Positions 24,909-34,326 are shown, numbered from the stretch's first letter. The stretch is DNA of 51,697 nt from Acidobacteria bacterium RIFCSPLOWO2_02_FULL_65_29 (GCA_001767435.1 MEKT01000097.1:1-51697), one strand, 5' to 3'. Notes: generated from the sequence alone by a model not told the origin. A program made the numbers and translations.

Positions 24909-26711
24909 ATGAGCCTTCTACCCATGCCTAATATTTCTCGATGGTTGGCGATTGGCGTCATCTCAGCGACGGCGGTGCTGCCGCTCGTGGCGGCTCCTCA
25001 GCAGACGCCTGCCGCTCCGGGGCCCCCAGCGCAAGGGCAGCGGGGTGGCGCGGCCGCGGCGACCGACGAAGGCATTCCGGTGACGGACGCCGAGGTCGTG
25101 AAGGCATGCGGCAGCTGCCACGTCCCCGACGACAAGCAGCGGATGACGCGCATCTCGTACCGGCGCGCCACGCCCGAGAACTGGGAGCTGACGATTCGCC
25201 GGATGATGTCGCTCAACAACGTCCAGATCACGCCGGAGGTGGCGCGCCGCGTCATCAAGTCTCTCTCCGACTCGCACGGTCTCGCCCCGGAAGAGGCGCG
25301 GCCCGTGATGTTCGAGCCCGAGCGGCGCATGGTCGACTTCACCTACTCCGACAAGGAGACCAACGATCTCTGCAGAAGGTGCCACTCGATCGGCCGCGTG
25401 CTCAGCGAGCGCCGGACCAGGGACGAATGGAACGGGCTGATCGCGATGCACCGTTATTACTATCCGGGCATCGACGGTGGGTCAGGCGGGTTCCGCCGCG
25501 GAGGACCGGGAGGTGGCGCGGCTGAGGCCGGCGCGGCCAGAGGCCGCGGAGGAGACGGCGGCCGTGGCGGCGAGAACCTGCAGCCGGTGGACCGGGCCCT
25601 CAACAATCTCGTTGGCGCCTTCCCGCTGATCTCGCAGGAGTGGACCTCATGGTCGGCCGCGATGCGGACGCCGAGGCTGGCCGGCCGCTGGGCGCTTTCC
25701 GGATACGAAATCGGTAAAGGGCCGGTCTTCGGGCAGGTCACGATTTCCGAGCGGCCCGACGCGCCCGACTCGTTCCTCACCGACGGCCGGTTCGTCTACG
25801 CGAGGAGCGGCCAGGCCGTCCCGCGGCGCAGCCGCGCCATCGTCTACACCGGATTCCAGTGGCGCGGCCGATCGGCTGACACACCCACCGATCCAGGCAC
25901 GTGGCGCGAGGTGGCCTTCATCGAGCGGAACGGGCAGGAGATCAAGGGTCGCTGGTTTACGGGCGCGCACGACGAAACGGGGATCGACGTCACGTTGCGC
26001 CGGGTTTCGAGCGATCCGCTCGTGACGGGCACCGACGTGAGCTCGCTCAAGACTTCGTCGACGGCGCAGCGGGTGCGCATTTACGGCGCCAACCTGCCCG
26101 AGCGCGTCACGCCGGCCGACATCGACTTCGGACAGGGCGTCAGGGTGTCGCGCGTGGTCAGCGCGTCGGCCGATATGCTCGCGGTCGACGTGGACGTCGC
26201 GGCCGGCGCGCGCATGGGCCCTCGCGACCTTTCCGTGGGGGGCTCGACCAGGCCCGACGCGCTCGTCGTGTACGGCAAGATCGACGGTATCAAGGTGACG
26301 CCGCAGGCCGGCATGGCGCGTGTCGGCGGCGCGGTTTTTCCGATTCGGACGGAGCAGTTCGAGACCCGCGGCGTCAGCAACGGGCCGGACGGCAAGCCCG
26401 GCAGCGCCGATGATCTCGATCTGGGGGCGGTCGACGCCCGATGGAGCGTCGAGGAGTACACGGCGACCTTCAAGGACGACGACATCAAGTTTGTCGGCGA
26501 GCTGTCGCAAAGCGGGCTGTTCGTTCCGAATGTCGACGGCCCGAACCCCAAGCGCTCGGGCAACCGCAACAACATCGGAGACGTCTGGATCGTGGCGTCC
26601 TTCGCTCCGCCGGGCGCCGATCCGTCCGCGAAGCCGTTGCGCGCGAGGGCGCATCTGCTCGTGACCGTGCCTATATACATGGACTGGGATTCACGAGAGG
26701 TTGGACGATGA
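24909..26711 (+). CDS. qhpA: QHNDH alpha subunit (diheme cytochrome c)
   Basis: The 600-residue periplasmic subunit passes electrons from the CTQ of the gamma subunit to external acceptors. A signal peptide lies within about 1-30 (ATG 24909, or 24924). Two c-heme motifs are CGSCH at 67-71 and CRRCH at 155-159. Beta-barrel/Ig-like domains follow (TGFQWRGRS, VRIYGANLPERVTPADIDFG). A Gly/Arg-rich stretch at about residues 193-232, between heme domain and barrels, is unusual. The gene overlaps qhpB by 4 bp (ATGA). Confidence 0.92.
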   Translation: MSLLPMPNISRWLAIGVISATAVLPLVAAPQQTPAAPGPPAQGQRGGAAAATDEGIPVTDAEVVKACGSCHVPDDKQRMTRISYRRATPENWELTIRRMMSLNNVQITPEVARRVIKSLSDSHGLAPEEARPVMFEPERRMVDFTYSDKETNDLCRRCHSIGRVLSERRTRDEWNGLIAMHRYYYPGIDGGSGGFRRGGPGGGAAEAGAARGRGGDGGRGGENLQPVDRALNNLVGAFPLISQEWTSWSAAMRTPRLAGRWALSGYEIGKGPVFGQVTISERPDAPDSFLTDGRFVYARSGQAVPRRSRAIVYTGFQWRGRSADTPTDPGTWREVAFIERNGQEIKGRWFTGAHDETGIDVTLRRVSSDPLVTGTDVSSLKTSSTAQRVRIYGANLPERVTPADIDFGQGVRVSRVVSASADMLAVDVDVAAGARMGPRDLSVGGSTRPDALVVYGKIDGIKVTPQAGMARVGGAVFPIRTEQFETRGVSNGPDGKPGSADDLDLGAVDARWSVEEYTATFKDDDIKFVGELSQSGLFVPNVDGPNPKRSGNRNNIGDVWIVASFAPPGADPSAKPLRARAHLLVTVPIYMDWDSREVGR

Positions 26712-27835
26712 AGCCACGTACTTGCCTCGCGATGGTTGCGCTCGTCGCGCTCACGGGCGCGTTTGTCTCGGCCCAGCCGCAGACGCCCCGCCTCACCGGC
26801 GGGAACGGGACGCTGTACATCGGCGGCTATCCCAACGTGATCTGGATCATCGACGAGGCGACGGAGAAGGTCGCCGGAACCATTCAGACCAAGACCGGCA
26901 TTCCCCGCCGCCTGACGCTCTCCCGCGATCTGAAGCGCTTCTACAACATCGATGCGACCAACGAGTACGTGGAGGTTCTCGACATCGCGTCGCGAGCCAC
27001 CATCGATTCCTTCAGGCTGACCGAGGGCAACAAGCGGGTCCGTATTGCCTCGCTCGAGCCGGATCCGAAGCATCAGTACCTGATGATGATCACGCGGACC
27101 GCCACCAGGCAGCGCGATCGCGTGGAGATCGGCGCCTCCGAATTGCAGCAGTACGACCTGAAAGAGCACAAGATCATCCGGACGGTGCCGTGGCCCGACG
27201 GCCAGGAGCGCGACCAGGCGAACCTGATGTTCTCGCCTGACGGCAAGCTGCTCTACTTCCTCGGGAACGAGATCCTCATCTTCGAGACGGAGAACTTCAC
27301 CCAGGTCGACAAGTGGGACCTGTCGAGCCTCGAGGAAGGCCTCGGTCAGGTCAGCGTGACCTTCGGCGGGTTTGGCGGGCTGGACTCGGTGAACGACGAG
27401 CCCGGTTTCCTGACGACCACGCTGACGGTCGACGACCCGGTGCAGCACCGGCGCATGATGGGCGTCGCGCGCATCGACCTCGTGAAGAAGGATCTGGAGT
27501 TCTACACCATGGGACCGGCGGGCGGCGTGAATTTCGTGCTCGCGCCGGACAGGAAACGCGGATACGGCCTCGAGTCCACCGTCGGCCGCTATCAGTTCTG
27601 GACGTTCGACCTCGAGCAGCGAAAAGTGATCTCCCGCGCGGAATTCGACGGGCGGCCGCGGATGTCGCTCAAGACGAGCTCGAACGGGAGGATTCTCTAC
27701 ATCTACAACGCCGGCAACACGATCGATCTCTACGACGCGGCGACGTACAGATACCTGCGCACCATCACGCTCGACGGCGACGTGACAACGGGGTTTTACG
27801 TCGTGCCCAGGCAGGCGGCCACGGCGAAGCCCTGA
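26708..27835 (+). CDS. qhpB: QHNDH beta subunit (seven-bladed propeller)
   Basis: The 375-residue exported protein has a signal at about 1-22 (ALVALTGAFVSAQ). Propeller strands follow: LYIGGYPNVIWIIDEATEKV, YNIDATNEYVEVLDIASRA, FSPDGKLLYFLGNEILIFETE, RILYIYNAGNTIDLYDAATY. Length and pattern fit the QHNDH beta subunit, which helps form the active-site cavity around CTQ. ATG 26708 overlaps the qhpA stop. Confidence 0.92.
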   Translation: MKPRTCLAMVALVALTGAFVSAQPQTPRLTGGNGTLYIGGYPNVIWIIDEATEKVAGTIQTKTGIPRRLTLSRDLKRFYNIDATNEYVEVLDIASRATIDSFRLTEGNKRVRIASLEPDPKHQYLMMITRTATRQRDRVEIGASELQQYDLKEHKIIRTVPWPDGQERDQANLMFSPDGKLLYFLGNEILIFETENFTQVDKWDLSSLEEGLGQVSVTFGGFGGLDSVNDEPGFLTTTLTVDDPVQHRRMMGVARIDLVKKDLEFYTMGPAGGVNFVLAPDRKRGYGLESTVGRYQFWTFDLEQRKVISRAEFDGRPRMSLKTSSNGRILYIYNAGNTIDLYDAATYRYLRTITLDGDVTTGFYVVPRQAATAKP

Positions 27836-27950
27836 GCGCGCAGAATACCGCCAGAGGTCGGCGCGGACTACGACGCGAATCGGATTTCATCTTTCGATCC
27901 GAGACCGGCAGGAGCCGTCGCTCCGCGACGCACCCTCGAATCCGTGGCGG

Positions 27951-27980
27951 TTTCTCTGCGTCCTCTGCTGGCTCTGCGTT
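27951..27980. repeat. Degenerate TCTGCG dispersed repeat
   Basis: TTTCTCTGCG TCCTCTGCTG GCTCTGCGTT is a short dispersed element of a type I recognise from intergenic regions of many environmental bacteria. It fills part of the 182-bp gap 27836-28017 between qhpB and the next gene. No other feature is seen in that gap. Confidence 0.4.
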
Positions 27981-28017
27981 TGACGTGGTCTTCGTCGCTT
28001 TCGACAAGGAGCGAGTT

Positions 28018-29112
28018 ATGAAAGTCGCGCTCGTCCTCGCTGCGTCTCTCTTCGCGGGTGTGCTCTCCAACGCGACGCTCGCCAGGACCGACGAATCGGT
28101 CTCGTGGGACGCAAAGGGCGCCGCGGCGTACCTGGATGGACGGCAGGCCTGGTGGCTCACCTGGCCCTCCGCGGCGCGCGACCACGATACGGCCTGCGTA
28201 TCGTGTCACACGGCGCTTCCATACGCGCTCGCCCGCCCTCTGCTTCGCGCCGCGTTGAACGAGCGCGGCCCCTCGCCGAGCGAAGCGAAGCAGATGGACC
28301 AGATCGTGAAGCGCGTCAGAGCGTGGGGGGACATGGCCCCGTGGTATCCGGATCAAACGCGCGGCCTTCCCAAGACCGCGGAATCGCGCGGCGTCGAGTC
28401 GGTCATCAACGCCGTGGTCCTCTCTCGCAGGGACGCCGCGGACGGCGTGTTGAGCGCTGACGGGCGTCAGGCGTTTTCCAACCTCTGGGCCCAGCAGATG
28501 CGGACCGGCGATCTGTCGGGCGCGTGGGCCTGGCTGACGTTCCGCCTCGAGCCGTGGGAAGGCGCACAGTCCGCGTACTTCGGCGCGGCGCTTGCGGCGG
28601 TCGCCGTCGGGAGCGCGCCCGGCGGCTACGCGTCGAGCGCCGATATTCAACCAAACGTCGCGCTCTTGCGCGGCTATCTGACGAAGCAGTTCGAGCACCA
28701 GCACACGCTGAACCGCCTCATGTTCCTGTGGGCGTCGGCGAAGCTGACCGGCGTCGTGACGCCGGAGCAACGCGACGCCGTGGTCGCCGAGGTGCTCGGC
28801 AAACAGCGGAGTGACGGCGGGTGGGGCACGGCGTCGCTCGGCCCGTGGCAGCGCGTCGATGGCACGGCGCTCGACACGGCGAGCGATGGCTATGCGACGG
28901 GCCTGGCAGCATTCGCGCTGCAGCAGGCTGGGCTGCCGTCAACGCACCCGCAGGTGAAGAAAGGCCTCGACTGGCTCGTCGCGCATCAGGACAAGACGAC
29001 AGGGCGGTGGCCGGCTTCGTCGTTGAACAAACAACGTGATCCCGAGTCGGACGCGGGCCGATTCATGAGCGACGTGGCGACGGCGTACGCGGTGCTGGCG
29101 TTGACGCCCTAG
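28018..29112 (+). CDS. Exported single-heme protein with terpenoid-cyclase (alpha/alpha-barrel) repeats
   Basis: 364 residues. A signal at about 1-22 (MKVALVLAASLFAGVLSNATLA) is followed by one c-heme motif, CVSCH at 60-64. The rest resembles squalene cyclase/prenyltransferase helical repeats with QW-type motifs (KQRSDGGWGTASLGPWQRVD, GYATGLAAFALQQAGL, HQDKTTGRWPAS). It is not part of the characterised qhp set, yet it sits between qhpB and qhpF on the same strand. It is periplasmic, so it could be an electron acceptor or assembly factor for the dehydrogenase; that is inference. ATG 28018 follows AAGGAG. Confidence 0.8.
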   Translation: MKVALVLAASLFAGVLSNATLARTDESVSWDAKGAAAYLDGRQAWWLTWPSAARDHDTACVSCHTALPYALARPLLRAALNERGPSPSEAKQMDQIVKRVRAWGDMAPWYPDQTRGLPKTAESRGVESVINAVVLSRRDAADGVLSADGRQAFSNLWAQQMRTGDLSGAWAWLTFRLEPWEGAQSAYFGAALAAVAVGSAPGGYASSADIQPNVALLRGYLTKQFEHQHTLNRLMFLWASAKLTGVVTPEQRDAVVAEVLGKQRSDGGWGTASLGPWQRVDGTALDTASDGYATGLAAFALQQAGLPSTHPQVKKGLDWLVAHQDKTTGRWPASSLNKQRDPESDAGRFMSDVATAYAVLALTP

Positions 29113-29148
29113 ACCTCGGAACAAGAGGCGTGCCGCCACGCGCCGGCG

Positions 29149-29488
29149 TCAACGGAGACAGCTTGCGTCGAGCATCGCCTGCAACGCCGGATTCTCGAGG
29201 CGCACGTCGCATCGACCGAGAAACCTGCGCGCAAAGGAAATCCATCTGTTCCCGCGCTTTCGGATCAGGCAACCGTACATCGCACCGAAGATACTCGAGC
29301 AATTCGGTGGAGCGCCGTAGCACCAGCTCGATACGTCGTCCGCTTTCCGGAATGGTCGGCTCGACTCGTCGGGTTCCCACAACCCGCGGGAGAGTGTCCA
29401 CGGCATCAAGCAGAATGACATTCGCATCTCCCAGCGCGATCTGATGGTCGACGACTTGGGCTATTCGCGACAGAGGATCGAAACGCAA
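29149..29488 (-). pseudogene. Possible small minus-strand gene with a frameshift
   Basis: One minus frame from TTG 29488 reads naturally (FDPLSRIAQVVDHQIALGDA, then RRIELVLRRSTELLEYLRC) until about 29225. A second frame then reads naturally to a stop at 29149 (RRFLGRCDVRLENPALQAML). Together they would make about 112 residues if one frameshift is bridged. It has no recognised family. It fills the gap between the heme protein and qhpF, back to back with qhpF. The evidence is only composition and continuity. Confidence 0.35.
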
Positions 29489-29498
29489 CTCGAGTCGA

Positions 29499-31223
29499 AT
29501 GCCCGCTGAATTTCGGCGCGCGCTCGCGTATCTCGTTCCCTACTGGCAGCGGCTGGCGCTCGTCGTGCTGCTGAGCGGGCTCAATACGGCCCTCTCGCTC
29601 ACGCTGCCTTACCTCTCGAAAACGCTCGTCGATTCGGCGCTTATCGGGAGGAGTCTGCCCGCCCTCTACTCGACCGTCACGCTCTTCGCGCTGGCGTCCG
29701 CGGCCGGCTTCGCGCTCACCGCGATTATCGGGCTGCGTTACACGCGCGTGTCGGCGGATGTCCTGTTCGACATGCGGCTGGCCGTATACCAACATCTGCT
29801 GCGCCTCTCGCCGCGATTCTACGCGCGCACGCCCCTCGGCGACATCCTCGCGCGCGTGAACAACGACGTCGGCGAGATCCAGCGCGTGGCCGCCGAATCG
29901 CTGCTCGCGTGGGTGGGCAATGCCTTGTTCCTTGTCGGCAGCATCGCCGCGATGCTCTGGCTCGACCTGCGCCTCGCGTTCGCGGGCCTCGCGCTCGTGC
30001 CCGTCGCCGCCTGGGTGCTCGCCCGGACGCGCGTGGCGCTCACCGGGCACATCAAGGCCATGCGGGAGGCGAGCGCGGCGATCGGCAGCTTTCTGATCGA
30101 AACGATCCAGGCCGTACGCCTCATCGTGACGTCGAACGCGCAGGCGCGCGAGAGCGAGCGGTTCCGCGCGACCAACGCGACGTTTGTCCGCGCGCTGATG
30201 TCCATGCAGCTCTGGTCGTATCTGTCGGGGAGCGCGCCGGGCCTGGTGCTGTCGGCGGGATACGTGCTGGTCTTCGTGTACGGCGGCAGTCGCGTGATCG
30301 CCGAGACGCTGACGCTGGGAACGTTCATCGCGTTCATGGCCTACTACATGCGCCTCTTTCAGCCCGTCCAGGCGCTGATGGGCCTCTACTCGAGTCTGGC
30401 GACCGTGCGGGTGTCGCTCGCGCGCGTCCACGAGCTCCTCGACACACCGCCCGATGTCGTGGAAGCGCCCAACCCCCAGCGTCTGACTGGGGTCGAGGGC
30501 GCGATCGAGTTCGATCGCGTGAGCGTCGATCTCGGTCGAGGGCAGATCCTGCGCGCGGTTTCGTTCGCGGTCGCCCCAGGAGAAACCGTGGCCCTGGTCG
30601 GACCGAGCGGAAGCGGCAAGTCCACGATCGCCGACCTGCTGGTGCGGCTCCTCGATCCCGACGAGGGCATGGTGCGGCTGGACGGCGTCGATCTCAAGAG
30701 CCTGTCGCTCGAGGATCTGCGCCGGCACGTTGTGCTCGTCGATCAGGAGCCGGCGCTCCTGCACGCGAGCATCGAGGAAAACGTCCGCTACGCCCGTCCC
30801 GACGCGGCCGACGAGGAGATTCGGCGAGCGGTGTCGGCTGCCGGCGCCGACGAGATCATCGCTCGCCTGCCCGATGGCCTTCGTACGATCGTCGGCGAGC
30901 GTGGCGCGGCGCTGTCGGCCGGCGAACGCCAGCGCGTGGCGATTGCCCGCGCGCTGCTGACCAGTCCGGCCGTGCTCGTCCTCGACGAGCCTACCGCGGC
31001 GCTCGATCCGATCTCCGAGCGACAGGTGCTCGCCGGGTACGAGCGGGCGATGCGCGGCCGGACCACCGTCCTGATCACGCACCATCTGTCGCTCGCGTCA
31101 GCGGCGGACCGGGTCGTCGTGCTCGGTGAGCGGGGGATCCTCGAGGAGGGAGAGCCGGCGGCGCTCCAGGCCAGGGGTGGCGCGTTCACCGCGCTCTTCG
31201 CAACGGCAAGTCGGACAAGTTGA
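29499..31223 (+). CDS. qhpF: ABC exporter of the qhp cluster
   Basis: The 574-residue half-transporter fuses membrane and ATPase domains. Six transmembrane helices lie in about residues 15-300. The nucleotide-binding domain has Walker [10 protein letters not shown], signature LSAGERQ, Walker B VLVLDEPT and the switch His in LITHH. In the studied qhp operon, QhpF is the ABC protein needed to move the processed gamma subunit to the periplasm. The identity as QhpF rests on context with qhpC, qhpE and qhpG; sequence alone says type-I ABC exporter. Confidence 0.85.
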   Translation: MPAEFRRALAYLVPYWQRLALVVLLSGLNTALSLTLPYLSKTLVDSALIGRSLPALYSTVTLFALASAAGFALTAIIGLRYTRVSADVLFDMRLAVYQHLLRLSPRFYARTPLGDILARVNNDVGEIQRVAAESLLAWVGNALFLVGSIAAMLWLDLRLAFAGLALVPVAAWVLARTRVALTGHIKAMREASAAIGSFLIETIQAVRLIVTSNAQARESERFRATNATFVRALMSMQLWSYLSGSAPGLVLSAGYVLVFVYGGSRVIAETLTLGTFIAFMAYYMRLFQPVQALMGLYSSLATVRVSLARVHELLDTPPDVVEAPNPQRLTGVEGAIEFDRVSVDLGRGQILRAVSFAVAPGETVALVGPSGSGKSTIADLLVRLLDPDEGMVRLDGVDLKSLSLEDLRRHVVLVDQEPALLHASIEENVRYARPDAADEEIRRAVSAAGADEIIARLPDGLRTIVGERGAALSAGERQRVAIARALLTSPAVLVLDEPTAALDPISERQVLAGYERAMRGRTTVLITHHLSLASAADRVVVLGERGILEEGEPAALQARGGAFTALFATASRTS

Positions 31224-31386
31224 CAGTTGACAGTCAACAGTTGACAGTGCGAGCCAGCTCGGCATTCAGGAGCTTCTTCTTTTCGTGCCTTCATGGTTTC
31301 GTGGCCTTCGAACTGTGAACTGTCGACTGTGGCGGTCGACGGCTGCGAACTGCCGACTGTTGACTGTTAACTGTTGACTGTCAACT
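31220..31386. repeat. Heptamer array between qhpF and qhpE
   Basis: TTGACAG-type 7-bp units on the left (31220-31248) and AACTGTT/GACTGTT units, roughly their reverse complement, on the right (31310-31386) flank a TTCGTGCCTTCATGGTTTCG core. The RNA could fold into an imperfect hairpin. The array runs to within 3 bp of the qhpE ATG, so no normal ribosome site is present there. Confidence 0.75.
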
Positions 31387-31388
31387 AC

Positions 31389-32090
31389 ATGTATCTCAAC
31401 GAATACACCGGGCGCGGCGTACGCGTCGCCATCGTGGACAGCGGCGTGCATGCCGCGCACCCGCACGTGCAGGGCGTCGAGCAGGGCGTGGCCATCCGCG
31501 CCGACGGGTCGCTCGACGACGACTTCGTGGACCATCTGGGCCACGGGACCGCGGTCGCGGCGGCGATTCGAGAAAAAGCTCCAGACGCGCGCCTCCTGGC
31601 GATCAAAGTGTTCTGGCGGGCGCTCGCGACCGACGTGTCGGTGCTCGTCCGCGGCATTGACGAGGCGTCGGAGCGCGGGGCGGCCGTCATCAACCTGAGC
31701 CTCGGCACGTCCAATCTTGCACACCGGCCGCTCGTCGAGGCTGCCGTCCGGCGGGCGAGCGTCCGTGGCGCATGTATCGTCGCTGCCGGCGAAGATCAGG
31801 GCGTGTGCTGGCTGCCGGGCGCCATCGACGGTGTGGTGCCTGTCACGCTCGACTGGCACTGCCCTCGCGAGGAGTACCGCGTGATCTCGAGGGCCGGCCG
31901 ATCGGGCGTGGCCGCGTCGGGGTACCCGCGAGACATCCCGGACGTTCCACGCGAACGCAATCTCAAAGGCATCAGCTTTGCGGTGGCGAACGCGTCCGGC
32001 TTTCTGGCGCGGGCGTACGAGGCGGTGCCGGGCGCCACGGTGACGGACCTTCTCGCGATCCTCGAAGGCGCGATGGACAGGCTGCCGTGA
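31389..32090 (+). CDS. qhpE: Subtilisin-like leader protease of the QHNDH gamma subunit
   Basis: 233-residue S8 serine protease without a signal peptide, hence cytoplasmic. The triad is Asp17 in IVDSGV, His52 in LGHGTAVAA and Ser196 in GISFAVA. QhpE cleaves the leader of the crosslinked gamma subunit. It is much shorter than secreted subtilisins and has no propeptide, as in characterised QhpE. ATG 31389 was chosen; a TTG at 31374 lies within the repeat array. The stop overlaps the qhpG start (GTGA). Confidence 0.9.
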   Translation: MYLNEYTGRGVRVAIVDSGVHAAHPHVQGVEQGVAIRADGSLDDDFVDHLGHGTAVAAAIREKAPDARLLAIKVFWRALATDVSVLVRGIDEASERGAAVINLSLGTSNLAHRPLVEAAVRRASVRGACIVAAGEDQGVCWLPGAIDGVVPVTLDWHCPREEYRVISRAGRSGVAASGYPRDIPDVPRERNLKGISFAVANASGFLARAYEAVPGATVTDLLAILEGAMDRLP

Positions 32091-33580
32091 CGAAACGGTC
32101 GAGCAGCTCGGAGGTTGACGTCGTCGTGATCGGCGGCGGCCCAGCCGGAGCCACGGCCGCCGCGCTGCTGGCCTCGTGGGGCCGATCGGTGGCCGTGATG
32201 CACGGCGACTCGGGCGCGCCGAGCCTCGCCGAGTCGCTTCCCGCCAGCACGCGAAAGCTGCTGCGCTTTCTGGGCCTCGCCGAGATCGTCGACGCCGCGG
32301 GGTTTCATCCGAATCGCGGCAACATCTCCCGCTGGGCCGGCAAGGAGGCCGTGGCGGCGACCGATGCCGCCGGCTATCACGTGTCCCGCGCGAGATTCGA
32401 TCGGCTGCTGCGCGACCACGCGCGCGCCCAGGGAGCGGTCGTGATCGAAGGCCACGCGCGACGCGTCGATCTCGCCAATCCCGTCACGTCCGAATGCGTA
32501 GTATCGTCGCAGCGAGACTCGTACCGCGGCCGCTTCGTGCTCGATTGTTCGGGCCGTGCCGGCGTGATCGCCGGTCGCGGGCTTCGCCGGGTCCGCGCCG
32601 GCTATCGGACGCTGGCAGTCGCCGCCGAGTGGCACTGCGATGGATGGCCGGCACGTGAGCGCACGCACACGATCGTGGACAGCTACCGCGACGGCTGGGC
32701 CTGGTCGGTGCCACTGTCAGGGACAAGGCGCCAGTGCACGGTGATGATCGACGCAGGTCGCACGACCGTGCGAAAGGCCGGCCTGGCAAGCCTCTACGGC
32801 CGGGAACTGCGGAAGGCCGTCAGCATCAGCGCGCGCCTCGCGGGCGCCAGGCAGATCAGCCGGCCGTGGGCGTGCGACGCGTCGGTGTACGACTGCGTGA
32901 GGGCGTTCGAGGGCGGGGCGCTTCTCGTCGGCGACGCCGCGTCGTTTGTGGAGACCCTCTCGTCGGGCGGCGTGAAGAAGGCGTTGTCCTCCGCCTGGCG
33001 CGCGGCCGTCGTGGTCAATACCTGCCTGGACACGCCCGAGATGCTGTCGGCCGCGTTCGGGTTTCACGACCGGCGCGAACGGCTCGTCTACGACGAATAC
33101 CAGAGGTACACAGCGGCGTTTTTCCGCGACGCGGCCAGTGTCTACGACGATCTCTTCTGGTCCGCGCGCGCGGCTGGATCTCCGGATCGGGCGGGTCGAC
33201 CGGGCGATGATCTCGCAGACCGCGATCTGGCGCGCGATCCAGGGATCCGTTCAGCCTTCGAGAGACTTCGACGCGCACACACCTTGCGTCTCGTGCCGGC
33301 ACCGTCGCTGAGCTTCGGGAAGACGGCGGTCGTCGAGGGGCGCTACCTTGTCATGCGTGAGGCGGTCGTCGTGCCGGGCGTCGACGCCCCCGTACGGTTC
33401 GCGGCCGGCGTGAACCTGCCCGAGCTGATCCGGATCGCCGCCGGCGGCGGAGACGTCGCCTCTGTGCTCGAGACGTACCATCAGCAGGTTGGCAAGGTCG
33501 ATCCACGCAATCTGCTCTTAGGACTCTCGTTCCTCATCGCCCGCGGCGTGCTGATCGACGGGGCGAAGGGTGAAACTTGA
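32087..33580 (+). CDS. qhpG: FAD-dependent monooxygenase for CTQ formation
   Basis: 497-residue cytoplasmic flavoprotein. The FAD-binding motif VVVIGGGPAGATAAALLA is near residue 12, and GGALLVGDAASFVETLSSGG is the second FAD motif. It is distantly related to flavin halogenases/monooxygenases. QhpG dihydroxylates the Trp of the gamma subunit that becomes cysteine tryptophylquinone; here this would be Trp78 of QhpC. The GTG start at 32087 overlaps qhpE by 4 bp. It ends the cluster; a heptamer array follows its stop. Confidence 0.9.
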   Translation: MTKRSSSSEVDVVVIGGGPAGATAAALLASWGRSVAVMHGDSGAPSLAESLPASTRKLLRFLGLAEIVDAAGFHPNRGNISRWAGKEAVAATDAAGYHVSRARFDRLLRDHARAQGAVVIEGHARRVDLANPVTSECVVSSQRDSYRGRFVLDCSGRAGVIAGRGLRRVRAGYRTLAVAAEWHCDGWPARERTHTIVDSYRDGWAWSVPLSGTRRQCTVMIDAGRTTVRKAGLASLYGRELRKAVSISARLAGARQISRPWACDASVYDCVRAFEGGALLVGDAASFVETLSSGGVKKALSSAWRAAVVVNTCLDTPEMLSAAFGFHDRRERLVYDEYQRYTAAFFRDAASVYDDLFWSARAAGSPDRAGRPGDDLADRDLARDPGIRSAFERLRRAHTLRLVPAPSLSFGKTAVVEGRYLVMREAVVVPGVDAPVRFAAGVNLPELIRIAAGGGDVASVLETYHQQVGKVDPRNLLLGLSFLIARGVLIDGAKGET

Positions 33581-33676
33581 AGGGCAATGGGCAATGGGCA
33601 AAGGGCAAAGGGCAAAGGGCAAAGGGCAAAGGGCTGAAAGCTAATGGCTGATAGCTGACGGCTGATGGCTGAGAGC
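33581..33676. repeat. Heptamer array after qhpG
   Basis: About 13 consecutive 7-bp units: GGGCAAT twice, GGGCAAA five times, then drifting through AAGCTAA to GGCTGA-type units (TGGCTGA, TAGCTGA, CGGCTGA). The period stays exactly 7 while the sequence drifts. It fills the gap before the PfpI gene. Confidence 0.85.
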
Positions 33677-33723
33677 AGCCTTTGTGAGTTAGGATCGCGG
33701 CCTCGGGCAAAAGGAGTGAAGCC

Positions 33724-34326
33724 ATGGCGAAAAAAGTGCTCATGCTCGTTGGCGACTTCGTCGAGGACTACGAGGTCATGGTGCCGTTTCAGGCGCTGCA
33801 GATCGCGGGGCTCCAGGTGGACGCCGTGTGTCCCGACAAGAAGGCGGGCGACTCGGTGCGGACCGCTATCCACGATTTCGAGGGCGACCAAACCTACACC
33901 GAAAAGCGCGGCCATAATTTCTCGCTGAACGCCACGTTCGCGGACGTGAAGGCGGAGGACTACGACGCCCTGCTCATCCCTGGCGGTCGTGCGCCGGAGT
34001 ATCTGCGCCTCAATCCGCGGGTCCTGAGTATCGTCCGCCACTTCAACGACGCGGCCAAGCCGATCGCCGCCGTCTGCCACGGCCCGCAGGTGCTGGTGGC
34101 GGCAGGGGCGGTCAAGGGCAGAAAAATCTCGGCGTATCCGGCCGTGGGTCCCGAGATCTCGGCGGCGGGCGGTGAATACGCCAACATCAAGATCGATGAC
34201 GCGATGACCGACCGCAACATGGTGACGGCCCCGGCGTGGCCCGCGCACGTGGCGTGGCTGAAGCAATTCCTGGCCGTGCTCGGTGTTCGAATCGTGCAGG
34301 AAGAAGTCGCTGGCGCCCGTCTGTGA
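33724..34326 (+). CDS. DJ-1/PfpI-family protein
   Basis: The 200-residue single-domain cytosolic protein has the DJ-1/PfpI fold, with nucleophile-elbow Cys118 and His119 in AAVCHGPQ and acidic Glu15 in GDFVEDYE. Members act as glyoxalases, deglycase-like enzymes or proteases; the sequence does not decide which. ATG 33724 follows AAAGGAG. It stands alone after the qhp cluster. Confidence 0.88.
   Translation: MAKKVLMLVGDFVEDYEVMVPFQALQIAGLQVDAVCPDKKAGDSVRTAIHDFEGDQTYTEKRGHNFSLNATFADVKAEDYDALLIPGGRAPEYLRLNPRVLSIVRHFNDAAKPIAAVCHGPQVLVAAGAVKGRKISAYPAVGPEISAAGGEYANIKIDDAMTDRNMVTAPAWPAHVAWLKQFLAVLGVRIVQEEVAGARL

Noticed and set aside
29406-31085. 559-codon minus-strand open frame opposite qhpF
   Set aside because: It is Arg/Gln/His-rich without motifs, while the plus strand holds Walker A, signature and Walker B.
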